NCBI GenBank assembly: GCA_965227215.1
Contig: OZ245729.1
Location: forward strand, 2,108,001 to 2,172,000
Direction: 5' to 3'
DNA length: 64,000 nucleotides
From: Gracilimonas sp965227215
GTDB taxonomy: Bacteria; Bacteroidota; Rhodothermia; Balneolales; Balneolaceae
The notes below the pieces were generated by a model. It searched no databases and had not been told where the DNA came from. It was given only the letters and a program-made list of their open reading frames with translations. This document shows positions 36,123 to 44,057 of the stretch, piece after piece. Each line of letters begins with the position of its first letter. Position 1 is the stretch's first letter. The translations under genes and the position numbers were made by a program.

Positions 36123-37219
36123 TTTAAATGAATCTCTCCAAGATCTGAATCTACCATTCTCTCCATAAAGCTATCTATAAAATTTTGGTCGATACCTTGA
36201 ATGTTTCTTTTGGTACATAGGTAGTATAGTTCTTCAACAGCGGAATATGGAAAAAACCTGACATCTAAATCTAAAAATTGAGGTTTATTAGCTTCTCTTA
36301 TTAGTTTTTCTCTTTCAGTGTCAGATGCAACAACTACATATCTTGTTTGAATAGAAGGAATTTGGTCTTTGAGACCTTTCATTCTTGTAAGGCCACTTGT
36401 GATACCAGTACTATGTTCAATTTCCATTACAGCAGGTAAAAACCTATGATTTTTAAACCAAATGCAGTCAATATAAAGGGCAGCATTAATCGCTTCAGAG
36501 AATGATGAAATCAAATTATCATCTCTTAAGTCAGGCAATACACTCTCATATTCACTTAAAGTTCTTTCCTTATAAACAATTGATTGATCATTTCTTGCAA
36601 TCCAATTTTTAAAACCTAAGTGAGCTCCAATCTCCATCAATGCAATCTGAATTTCGGCATGCCTTCTTGCAACATCAATGCCTAATTCTGAATCAACGAG
36701 ATTATCAGGTATGCTTAAACCTTCATAAGCCACTTCATTATTTAAGCCTTCTGAAATTGTAATATTTGTTTCAATCTCTTTTTTTACACCTTGTTCATGT
36801 GGTTTGTCAGGATTCCATAATAAATGTTTATGGCCTCCACGTACAGAACTTGATTCATTAATCACCTCAATTCTACCGGGATAGCAAAAATAGAACTCAG
36901 GAGTATGGGCCATTAATGCTTCCAAAGCAGATCGGGTATTATAACTTGCACCCAAAACCCTATCAAAATTAATTGGAAAATTTGGTGAGAAGGAATTAGC
37001 TATCCTCCATAACATTTGGGTAGAAATTGGTTCTGAATCCTGGTTTTTAGGGCTTTCTCCTTTTGAAGAGTTGAACCTTTTTATAAAAATTGGACCTTCG
37101 GGCAACTGTACACTATCTATTATGACTTTAGTTTAGGTTGCAGGATGGACATAATCATAAGCACGGTTTTTAGGGAGTCTATTGATTGCACTTACGATAT
37201 TTGAAGCAGTTAATTTCAT
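36119..37219 (-). pseudogene. Type II restriction endonuclease partner, interrupted by an in-frame stop
   Basis: The reading frame begins at ATG 37219, overlapping the methyltransferase stop as TAATG, and codes MKLTASNIVSAINRLPKNR before an in-frame TAA at 37133-37135 (codon 29). The same frame continues to 36119. An internal TTG at 37105 could start a 328-residue product. That part contains a PD-(D/E)XK-like arrangement, DCIWF...FLPAVMEIEHSTG, and position argues for the cognate REase of the C5 methyltransferase. Family not recognised. It is probably inactivated by a point mutation, or rescued by re-initiation or readthrough. Confidence 0.65.
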
Positions 37220-38328
37220 TATAGGTTTTCTATAAAGTCTTTGATTGTTTTAGCTAATCCTTTTGATGCTAAATATGGAACTCCATTTCCAATTCCTTTA
37301 AACATATTCGTTAAAGTCATATCATCTGGGAGAGAGAACTCTTTAGGCATAGATTGAATGGCTAAAGATTCGGCTGCTGAAAGTCTTCTAACCTTATAGG
37401 GGTGTAGATGAACCTCATTGTTGCCATAAGCTGCTGTAGGTGAATATCTCCATCTGTGCAGTCTCTTGTAACTTTTTTTTGAGTCATCTCCCTCTTTAAT
37501 TACTTCAAACTTAGGTTTTGCCGCCCTTGGTATAAAATGGTGTGTAGCATTAGGATGTTCATCTACCTTATTCTTCTCAAACCAATGTTGAACAGTTAAT
37601 TCTTTCGGAACCGAGTTTTTAAACGCTCTTTTTGAATTCGGTTTAAAATCATCAGTATCAGCCCAATTTAATTCAAAAATTTCTTCACCCTTGCCACTTG
37701 TATATTTATGCCAAGGAAAGTGAGTGTCTATGTTCTCTTGATCAATTTTAGCTTCTGTTCTCTCAATAAAATCTTTATTGAAGCCAAGTAAAATTATTCT
37801 GTCTCTATCTTGTGGCACTCCAAATTCTATTGAATTTATAAGTCTCTCAGTTAGTACGAAGTCTTCTTCAAGCTTCTTTTTTAATTCTTCGTAGAAAGCT
37901 CTGTGTTTTTTAGTTCTCCATAATCCTTTAACATTTTCGAAAAGGAAAAAATCAGGAGAGGCTTGTTTTACTATCTCAACATAGGTTCCTGATAATTTTC
38001 CATTATCCCCCTTTCGACCTCTATTTTTACCACCAACGGAAAAATCAGGACAAGGGGGGCCACCGATAAACCCAACTGGGTGATTATCTTCTCTATACTT
38101 CCTAATCTCATCTTTAAACCACTCAATTTTTGAAGGGTTTAATAGTTTTAAAATATCCTGTTGTTCATAACCCAATGGTGGTTTTGGGTAATCCATTTTC
38201 TCTCTTGCATACTTATACGCTTCAAGAAATGGTTCATGTATTTCGTTTACATAAACAACTTCATATTCCGTGTCTTCAAAACCTAAGTCTAAAAATCCTA
38301 ATCCGCTGAAAAAAGAAAAAATCTTCAT
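37219..38328 (-). CDS. DNA (cytosine-5-)-methyltransferase
   Basis: A 369-residue C5 methyltransferase. Motif I is FSFFSGLGFLDLGFE at the very N-terminus, motif IV is GGPPCPDFSVGG (Cys nucleophile; PCPD instead of the commoner PCQ), motif VI is FLFENVKGLW and motif X is GIGNGVPYLASKGLA. The target-recognition region lies about 220-310. It is translationally coupled (TAATG) to the predicted restriction gene, so it is the protecting half of a type II R-M system. Recognition site is unknown. It is divergent from the pyrimidine cassette. Confidence 0.93.
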   Translation of the reverse strand: MKIFSFFSGLGFLDLGFEDTEYEVVYVNEIHEPFLEAYKYAREKMDYPKPPLGYEQQDILKLLNPSKIEWFKDEIRKYREDNHPVGFIGGPPCPDFSVGGKNRGRKGDNGKLSGTYVEIVKQASPDFFLFENVKGLWRTKKHRAFYEELKKKLEEDFVLTERLINSIEFGVPQDRDRIILLGFNKDFIERTEAKIDQENIDTHFPWHKYTSGKGEEIFELNWADTDDFKPNSKRAFKNSVPKELTVQHWFEKNKVDEHPNATHHFIPRAAKPKFEVIKEGDDSKKSYKRLHRWRYSPTAAYGNNEVHLHPYKVRRLSAAESLAIQSMPKEFSLPDDMTLTNMFKGIGNGVPYLASKGLAKTIKDFIENL

Positions 38329-38688
38329 TTAAAAATGATACCTGATACAGTTTAACATTATCTACAAAGCGATAATAAAGTATAAAAATATCAAGGTATA
38401 ACATAGAGACAATATTTTTAGTGGTAATTATTTCAAGAGTCTTTTCCCATTTTGGGGGAGGGGGTAAACTTCTAAACCAAAACCCGTTGCAGGAGTCCCG
38501 TTCCACTATCAGTACTGTTTAAGTAGTATCTACGAAGCGGTATTTTTTAAATTCGGTTCAATCTAACATAGATACAGATATCAAGAGAGTATCTAATTCT
38601 TTGCGTTTATGATTTAAAGGAAAAAATAGCATATTACTTTTAATATTGTATCAGTCTTCATGTTTTCTAAAACATAAACCAAAAAGAA
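38329..38688. other. 360-bp intergenic region with repeats
   Basis: No convincing gene. It holds a partial repeat at 38348-38383 and the full left cassette repeat at 38490-38549, and must hold the promoters for the methyltransferase (minus) and the pyrimidine cassette (plus). Strongly AT-rich. Confidence 0.6.
38490..38549. repeat. Left direct repeat of the pyrimidine cassette
   Basis: CAGGAGTCCCGTTCCAC, then TTTAA.TAGTATCT..AAGCG and a T run. About 50 of 60 bases match 40755-40814, in the same orientation. A shorter degenerate copy of its second half lies at 38348-38383. Confidence 0.75.
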
Positions 38689-39450
38689 ATGCTTCTAACA
38701 GGAAGAAGAATATTTACCGATTTTATAATAGAGGGTGGTAACATAGACAACATAAAGGGAGCAAGCTATGACCTTACTGTTGGTGAAATTTTTGTTGATG
38801 GGGAATCATATAAAACGAGTGTAAGTATAGAACCTCAGCAAACAGTTTTTGTGATGTCTAAAGAGCGTATAATACTTGACCATCAACATACAGGTTATGC
38901 ACACCCTAAGACAAAACGTACTTACGACGGTCTTCTTGCATTGAGCACAGGCTTAATAGATCCATCATATGACGGCTATGTAGCTTCAGCAGTAATTAAT
39001 TTTGAAAGCGAGCCAAAAGAAATAAGAATTGGGGATGCTTTTTTAAGATTGACAATCCATAAACTTGATGTAGGGGTAAACGTCAGGCAAAACCTTTTAG
39101 ACAAAGATCATTACCGAGAAAGGAACAGACAATTATCAAAAAAGTTTCCAAATACTTTTTTGGACATAGACAATCACTCTTCAGTATTTGAGGATAGGAT
39201 AATTAAGAGAGTCCAGAAAAGTTTCTGGAATTGGACGGTGGGTTGGATAGCCTTGATTGGAATTATAATCAGTATTACAGCACTATATGTGAATAATACC
39301 TCTAAGACTATCCCAAAGGATGTGTATGAATCTTATATTCAATCCGAAATCGACAAGAGAAGTAGTATTCAAAATAATGTTGATGCTGAAAGAGTTGATT
39401 CCTTAGTAAGGAAAGCTTTTAAATCATTAAGCCTCGAAGAGAAAAATTAA
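38689..39450 (+). CDS. Membrane-anchored dCTP deaminase/dUTPase-fold protein
   Basis: A 253-residue protein. Residues 1-127 match the trimeric dCTP deaminase/dUTPase fold: GASYDLTVGEIF (25-36) and LALSTGLIDPSYDGYV (83-98), then a second strand pair RIGDAFLRLTIHKL. The position of the catalytic Glu of E. coli Dcd appears to hold Ala (about 101), so deaminase activity is doubtful and a nucleotide-binding sensor role is possible. A single TM helix (184-201) and a charged helical tail follow, a design not seen in housekeeping Dcd. It is the first gene of a three-gene operon, 18 bp before the TS-like gene. Confidence 0.75.
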   Translation: MLLTGRRIFTDFIIEGGNIDNIKGASYDLTVGEIFVDGESYKTSVSIEPQQTVFVMSKERIILDHQHTGYAHPKTKRTYDGLLALSTGLIDPSYDGYVASAVINFESEPKEIRIGDAFLRLTIHKLDVGVNVRQNLLDKDHYRERNRQLSKKFPNTFLDIDNHSSVFEDRIIKRVQKSFWNWTVGWIALIGIIISITALYVNNTSKTIPKDVYESYIQSEIDKRSSIQNNVDAERVDSLVRKAFKSLSLEEKN

Positions 39451-39468
39451 GAATAGACCTTTAAAAAC

Positions 39469-40326
39469 ATGAAGTCATTTAAATCTGTTGATGAAATACT
39501 TCTTTACTACTTAGAAAAAATTATCACTCAAGGTGAGGAAAGTTCACCAAGAGAAAAGAGTACCAAAGAAATATTAGGAGCGAGTTTTAGACTTGAAAAT
39601 ATTAAAGCAAGGTTAATTAATATTACTGCTCGCAAGTGGAGTTTCAAGTTAGCTACAGGTGAGTTTTTGTGGCACTTTAATGGGTCAGATGATTCTGGGT
39701 TTATTTCTCATTATGCGCCTGTATGGAATACATTTAGTAATGAAAAGGGTAAGATTCCTGGTAGTTGTTATGGGAAAAAACTGTTTAAAGGAGGTCAATG
39801 GGAAAACTTGATTGAGTTATTTGAAAAAGACATAGATACAAGGAGAGCTGTTGTATCATTTTATGATAGGTTAAATAAAGACAATATAAGTGGAGTTGAT
39901 ATTGCTTGTATCACAAATGTGCAATTCTTGGTTAGAGATAATAAGCTAAATTGTATTACATCAATGAGGAGTAATGATATAATTTGGGGACTTGGTTATG
40001 ACATTTTTATAATAACTCTGTTTCAAGAAATTCTTGCCAATGAATTGAATGTTGAAGTTGGATGGTATCAACACAACGCTAATTCTCTTCATCTATATGA
40101 ACGTCATTTTGAACTTGCAAATTCAATTCTGTTAGAGGGATTACCAAATAAGATTAAAACAATGTCCCCAATAAACTCATATATAGAGTTAGAACTGTTA
40201 TCTGCTTTTGAAAAACAGTATAGGACAGAGAGTTCGTTAAATTATGGCATCATGGAAGAATTGACTGGTGGTGCAAAAATGATGGCTGAATCATTGATTG
40301 AGGATTCTGAAAAAGTATTTGCTTAG
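39469..40326 (+). CDS. Thymidylate synthase homologue, predicted (d)CMP-type specificity
   Basis: A 285-residue thymidylate-synthase-family protein. By register with E. coli ThyA it keeps the catalytic Cys (C147), the phosphate arginines (R125, R126, R167), S168, D170 and H208/Y210 (HLY). The base-reading Asn (ThyA N177, in GLPFN) is Asp178 (GLGYD). In phage dCMP hydroxymethylase and MilA the same Asn-to-Asp change goes with cytosine substrates. The His after the catalytic Cys is Ile148. So it probably acts on dCMP or CMP (hydroxymethylation or methylation) rather than dUMP. One base separates its stop from the deaminase ATG. Confidence 0.8.
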   Translation: MKSFKSVDEILLYYLEKIITQGEESSPREKSTKEILGASFRLENIKARLINITARKWSFKLATGEFLWHFNGSDDSGFISHYAPVWNTFSNEKGKIPGSCYGKKLFKGGQWENLIELFEKDIDTRRAVVSFYDRLNKDNISGVDIACITNVQFLVRDNKLNCITSMRSNDIIWGLGYDIFIITLFQEILANELNVEVGWYQHNANSLHLYERHFELANSILLEGLPNKIKTMSPINSYIELELLSAFEKQYRTESSLNYGIMEELTGGAKMMAESLIEDSEKVFA

Positions 40327-40327
40327 T

Positions 40328-40720
40328 ATGAAAGAATCTCGAAATCAATTGTGGAATGAATTATCAGAAAAAGCTTGGAAAGTACGTGAAAATGCCTCTG
40401 TGTTTGGTAGTACAAAAGTTGGTTGTGCATTGATCGGTAGCAATAAAATATTTGTTGGTTGTAACATTGAACAACAATTCAGGAATAAAGATATTCATGC
40501 AGAAGTTAATGCTATCAGCAACATGATTTCTTCCGGAGTTAATGAGTTTCATACAATCTTAATAGTTGCTGAGAGAGACCGCTTCACCCCTTGTGGAACA
40601 TGTATGGATTGGATTTTTCAGTTTGGCGGAGAGTCTGTTGAAATAGGATTTCAAAATGTTAAAAATGGACCCTTGTTTATAAAAACAGCAAAAGAATTAA
40701 TGCCATACTATCCAAAATAG
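40328..40720 (+). CDS. Cytidine deaminase-family protein
   Basis: A 130-residue zinc deaminase of the cytidine deaminase / blasticidin-S deaminase type. It has GCNIEQQ (sugar-binding NxE, Asn46, Glu48), HAE at 57-59 (zinc His and catalytic Glu) and PCGTC at 88-92 (two zinc Cys), so the active site is complete. The ATG at 40328 is one base after the TS-like gene stop; an upstream in-frame start inside that gene is less likely. As part of the cassette it may deaminate free or modified cytosine nucleosides. Its exact substrate is unknown. Confidence 0.85.
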   Translation: MKESRNQLWNELSEKAWKVRENASVFGSTKVGCALIGSNKIFVGCNIEQQFRNKDIHAEVNAISNMISSGVNEFHTILIVAERDRFTPCGTCMDWIFQFGGESVEIGFQNVKNGPLFIKTAKELMPYYPK

Positions 40721-40754
40721 AACTACCTATGAAATAAAATGAAGTTCATTTGCC

Positions 40755-40814
40755 CAGGAGTCCCGTTCCACCGTCAGTTCTGTTTAAATAGTATCTTTAA
40801 AGCGCTCTTTTTTA
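40755..40814. repeat. Right direct repeat of the pyrimidine cassette
   Basis: Same orientation and about 50/60 matches to 38490-38549, with the same 17-bp start CAGGAGTCCCGTTCCAC. Confidence 0.75.
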
Positions 40815-40918
40815 GTCCTCAAAAAATTATTTTTTAAGTGATTTTGGGATAGCATATTAGATTACATTGTATAGTGTAGATGCACGACCTACTTCTCGCG
40901 TAAATTATTTGGAAATAA

Positions 40919-40951
40919 AATGCCTTTAACCTTACTAAGGCACTTTTTGTT
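40919..40951 (+). terminator. Terminator after the pyrimidine cassette
   Basis: TGCCTT (40921-40926) / AAGGCA (40937-40942) followed by CTTTTTGTTTT. It lies outside the right repeat and would stop plus-strand transcription from the cassette. Confidence 0.6.
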
Positions 40952-41002
40952 TTATTTAAAGACTAAACTTGAAATAAGTTTACTTTTGTCAAAACTCCTA
41001 AA

Positions 41003-41947
41003 TTATCTGTAAGGTTTGATTAAGGATTTTAGTTCTTTGACCCATCCTGGCCTGTGCTCAATTCGACAGTAAAGGCTATTATCTTCCGCTTGTATCTGAG
41101 CCTTTGTTAGTTTTGAAAGGCGAGGCCATTCATTAAACATTATATAGATTGCATTTCCATACTCAAGGTTTTCAAATACTACACAGTTTTCAGATATCAT
41201 TGCTCCAAAGTATCTGTATGTGCCGTTAAAGCCATATACATAGTTAATTGGTTCTAAAGACTTAAGAACATTAAATCTTTTTTCAAATTGGTGCTTATGT
41301 TCAACACTTGAGTTAGAAAGTATGCTTTGTATTTTTTTCTTACCCTTTCCTGGTGGCAGTATTTCCCAACCCAAATATTTATTACCTATTAAATCTCTAA
41401 CATTTAAACTTGGGTTAAAAATATTTGCAGAACCAAAGCTCTCACCAAGAATATTGATATGTGTGAATAGTTTCTGAAATGCTTTCTCATCATGTTTATC
41501 TATAGTGGTTGAAGTTTTTACAAAAACTACGTTCAATGTTCGGCCTTCATTTTCTAATGACTTAATGAGTTTAGCTTCAAGTTTAAGTCCATAGGGCTCA
41601 ACAAAGTCTCGTTGATACACCATGCGCTCTTGTGTCAACACAAATGTACCTTTTGAGTAGTCTCCATAAATAGGCCTCTCTCCCAAGTTTATCGTCTTTG
41701 ACACTTTTGGCAGGTCTTTTCTAATCCTTTTAAAACCGAATGTATTCCTTCTTGAATAACGTCCTTTTTCTGCGTGTGGAGTGTAATTATAGACATCGAA
41801 TTTTTTTGTGAGATTACCACCAAAAAGTGTTTTTAATTCGGCATCACTTAACTCAAGGATTACTCCTGGCTGAACATGATCGTTATCAATTGTTTTTAAT
41901 TTGGTCTTAAGTGCTATAGGTACTTTTCTAAAATTCTTGCTTTTCAT
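41003..41947 (-). CDS. Island hypothetical protein (314 aa)
   Basis: Not recognised. The 314-residue product is basic, without signal peptide or TM segment. The C-terminal half has a mixed alpha/beta look with several aromatic-rich stretches (NYVYGFNGTYRYFGAMI, IYIMFNEWPRLSKLT) and ends WVKELKSLIKPYR. It follows the DUF2188 gene on the minus strand after 16 bp, so the pair is probably one transcript. It converges with the pyrimidine cassette. An effector or regulator of the island cannot be excluded. Confidence 0.65.
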   Translation of the reverse strand: MKSKNFRKVPIALKTKLKTIDNDHVQPGVILELSDAELKTLFGGNLTKKFDVYNYTPHAEKGRYSRRNTFGFKRIRKDLPKVSKTINLGERPIYGDYSKGTFVLTQERMVYQRDFVEPYGLKLEAKLIKSLENEGRTLNVVFVKTSTTIDKHDEKAFQKLFTHINILGESFGSANIFNPSLNVRDLIGNKYLGWEILPPGKGKKKIQSILSNSSVEHKHQFEKRFNVLKSLEPINYVYGFNGTYRYFGAMISENCVVFENLEYGNAIYIMFNEWPRLSKLTKAQIQAEDNSLYCRIEHRPGWVKELKSLIKPYR

Positions 41948-41963
41948 TTATTCAGTTAGTTGA

Positions 41964-42194
41964 TTAGCCTTTCGATTTTCTTGGATCATTGCCGTGGCTG
42001 TCACGGTTCTGTATTGTGCCATCTTTACGATGTATGAATAATTCACCAGATTTATTTCTACTTATTTCTCTTGCCCGGTCAACAGCGGGTTTTTTTGTAG
42101 AATAATGTTTTGTGGATTTGCTACTACCACCGGATTTAATATCCCATCCACCTTTCTTATTCGGCACTACATGTGTTGTTTTTAGTTTTGACAT
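41964..42194 (-). CDS. DUF2188-family small protein
   Basis: 76 residues matching DUF2188: HVVPNKKGGWDIKSGGSSKSTKHYSTKKPAVDRAREISRN split into two similar hairpin-helix units, then ELFIHRKDGTIQNRDSHGNDP. Function of the family is unknown; it is common in mobile elements. It leads a two-gene minus-strand unit and is divergent from the sigma-like gene. Confidence 0.8.
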   Translation of the reverse strand: MSKLKTTHVVPNKKGGWDIKSGGSSKSTKHYSTKKPAVDRAREISRNKSGELFIHRKDGTIQNRDSHGNDPRKSKG

Positions 42195-42312
42195 AATTGT
42201 TTGTTTTCTTTGATTTATTGTTGGTGTTCACTTATATATAGCTGATAAAAAAGGGGTATTTTCCATGTCGTGGATAAAAACGTCTTATTCTTAGCTATAA
42301 AGAGAAAAGAGT

Positions 42313-42906
42313 ATGCAAATGAATAAAGGAGATGCAGCAAACTACTTGCAGAAGCTATCTGAGGCTGAAATCAAATCACTATTTATTAAGCTCGTTGCTT
42401 TTGCAGAATTTCGATTGCGGTTTGCAGGAGAAGATGGTGAAATGGCTGAGGACTTTGTACAAGAAGCAATTAGAAAAGCAATAGATATAACAGCTGATAG
42501 CCACAGGGTTTGGAACTTGGATGTCAATCCAACATTTGAAGGGTTTATAAAGGGTGCAATTTCAAGTGAGATAAGCAATTACTTTAAATTGCAAAGAACT
42601 CAAGGCAAAACAGATGTAAATAAAAATAGTGAGTATGATTTTTTTAAAACTTTAGTTGGAGAAATAAAGACAGATGGAAATTTAACAGCGAATGAATTTC
42701 GAGACTTTATCTTTGATAAACTTGTTGAGTATGAACCTGAATTAGCGGAATTATTGTTCTTTCAAGATGAGGGATATGAAGTCAATGAGCTTATTAAAGT
42801 GATGGGTTATAATAGAAGAGAAGATGTTTATAACGCGCGAAAAAGACTCATAAGAGTCTGTAAGAAAATTATTGATGAATATAATGGAGGCGAAGGTCAT
42901 GGATAA
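42313..42906 (+). CDS. Sigma-70-like (ECF-type) factor of the island
   Basis: A 197-residue protein resembling small sigma factors. Region 2-like sequence is AEDFVQEAIRKAIDI followed by FEGFIKGAISSEISNYFKL (core-binding and -10 reading helices). A C-terminal helix-turn-helix (YEVNELIKVMGYNRREDVYNARKRLIRVCKKI) looks like region 4. The sequence is divergent, so it might instead be a sigma-derived transcription regulator. It overlaps the next gene by 8 bp, and a third gene encodes an ImmA/IrrE protease, a layout suggesting control by proteolysis. Confidence 0.7.
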   Translation: MQMNKGDAANYLQKLSEAEIKSLFIKLVAFAEFRLRFAGEDGEMAEDFVQEAIRKAIDITADSHRVWNLDVNPTFEGFIKGAISSEISNYFKLQRTQGKTDVNKNSEYDFFKTLVGEIKTDGNLTANEFRDFIFDKLVEYEPELAELLFFQDEGYEVNELIKVMGYNRREDVYNARKRLIRVCKKIIDEYNGGEGHG

Positions 42907-43303
42907 GTTATCAGGTTTTTTAAAGTCATTGAGCCAATTTGAGGATTATGATGAGGCTAAAGAATATTTGGAAGACACAGGTAGAAATGTTGATGAGTTA
43001 GAGAACTCAGGACTTGAGTTTGTTAAAAGTGCACTCGCTAATCATAGGCTTAATCAGGCGGAAGCAAAAAAGCGGATACTTCAAGAGGCTGAAAGGTTGA
43101 AAAAAGAGAAAAAGAGTGGGGACGTTATCATTAACGCAATCTTGGCTCTAAAGAAAAGTAGCGATTTGTTTAAATACGGCCATTCAAAGTTAGAGGGTAT
43201 TGACGAAACAGAAGCTCTATCTATGCTCGAAGATCAAGAATTACTTGAGCTTCTGAACGCTTTAGAACAAGATAATTATGGGAAGACCTCAGAGGATAGC
43301 TAA
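42899..43303 (+). CDS. Helical protein between sigma-like factor and ImmA protease
   Basis: 134 residues from ATG 42899 (MDKLSGFLKSLSQF); an in-frame ATG 27 bp earlier would be deep inside the sigma gene. The product is almost wholly helical and rich in Glu, Lys and Leu, with a likely coiled coil around AEAKKRILQEAERLKKEKK. It overlaps the sigma-like gene by 8 bp and the protease gene by 26 bp. No family recognised. Position suggests an inhibitor of the sigma-like protein, or the protease's target. Confidence 0.6.
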   Translation: MDKLSGFLKSLSQFEDYDEAKEYLEDTGRNVDELENSGLEFVKSALANHRLNQAEAKKRILQEAERLKKEKKSGDVIINAILALKKSSDLFKYGHSKLEGIDETEALSMLEDQELLELLNALEQDNYGKTSEDS

Positions 43304-44057
43304 TAAGATCAGAAATGAATTTTGCATTGAGCAAAATTTAGAATTCGAAATACTTGAAAATATATGCTTCGATAGTGGTGCTTATGTACAATACAAACCT
43401 ATAAGGGGGGCTCAAGGCAGAATTCTTTTTAAAGAATCATCTGATTCAGCTTTGATTACTATTAACTCTGATATAAGATACTTACCTAAGAAAAAGTTTG
43501 TTCTCGCCCATGAGTTGGGTCACAATGAACTTCATAAACATGTCGAAAGCTTTATATGTGATGATAGAGATCTAATTGAGTTTAATTCGAATAAACGGTA
43601 TGAGTCAGAAGCGAATGAATTTGCTTCTGAACTTTTAGTTCCTGAGTCGGCGTTTCTCATAGATCAGAAAAGAGAGCTGACAGGTTTTGAACTTATAAAA
43701 AAAATTGCCCATGATTATGGTTCCAGCTTAACTGCTACTTCAATTAAGTTTGTCAAAAGTGGCATTGAAAACTGCTATTTAATTCATAGTTCTAACGGTA
43801 GAATAGACTGGTTTGTAAATACGGAGGGATATTTTTTGGGAAAAATCTACAGAGGAAAAGAGTTGCCCAAAGTCAGCAATAGTTATAAGTTTTTTCAAGA
43901 TGGGGAAAAAAGAGGTAAAGAAGTATACGTAGGTCAAACCTTATTTCCAGAGATTACTAAACAGGATTTATATCTCTACGAAGAATGTATTTACTCAGAT
44001 AATTTTAATTCTGTGTTAACTTTAATTACAGAATGTCATGATTATGACAACTCATGA
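43278..44057 (+). CDS. ImmA/IrrE-family metallopeptidase
   Basis: A 259-residue protein with the zinc motif HELGH (78-82) in FVLAHELGHNELH and the third ligand in YESEANEFASELLVPESAF, the normal ImmA/IrrE pattern. Known members cut repressors (ImmR, DdrO) to induce mobile elements or the DNA-damage response. No Xre repressor is adjacent; the neighbours are a sigma-like factor and a helical protein, which are candidate substrates. The C-terminal 120 residues form an extra domain. Its end overlaps that of the convergent Y-family polymerase by 6 bp (TCATGA). Confidence 0.87.
   Translation: MGRPQRIANKIRNEFCIEQNLEFEILENICFDSGAYVQYKPIRGAQGRILFKESSDSALITINSDIRYLPKKKFVLAHELGHNELHKHVESFICDDRDLIEFNSNKRYESEANEFASELLVPESAFLIDQKRELTGFELIKKIAHDYGSSLTATSIKFVKSGIENCYLIHSSNGRIDWFVNTEGYFLGKIYRGKELPKVSNSYKFFQDGEKRGKEVYVGQTLFPEITKQDLYLYEECIYSDNFNSVLTLITECHDYDNS

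Noticed and set aside
38276..38506. 76-aa minus-strand ORF upstream of the C5 methyltransferase
   Set aside because: Low-complexity, overlaps the methyltransferase start and a repeat; no coding signs.
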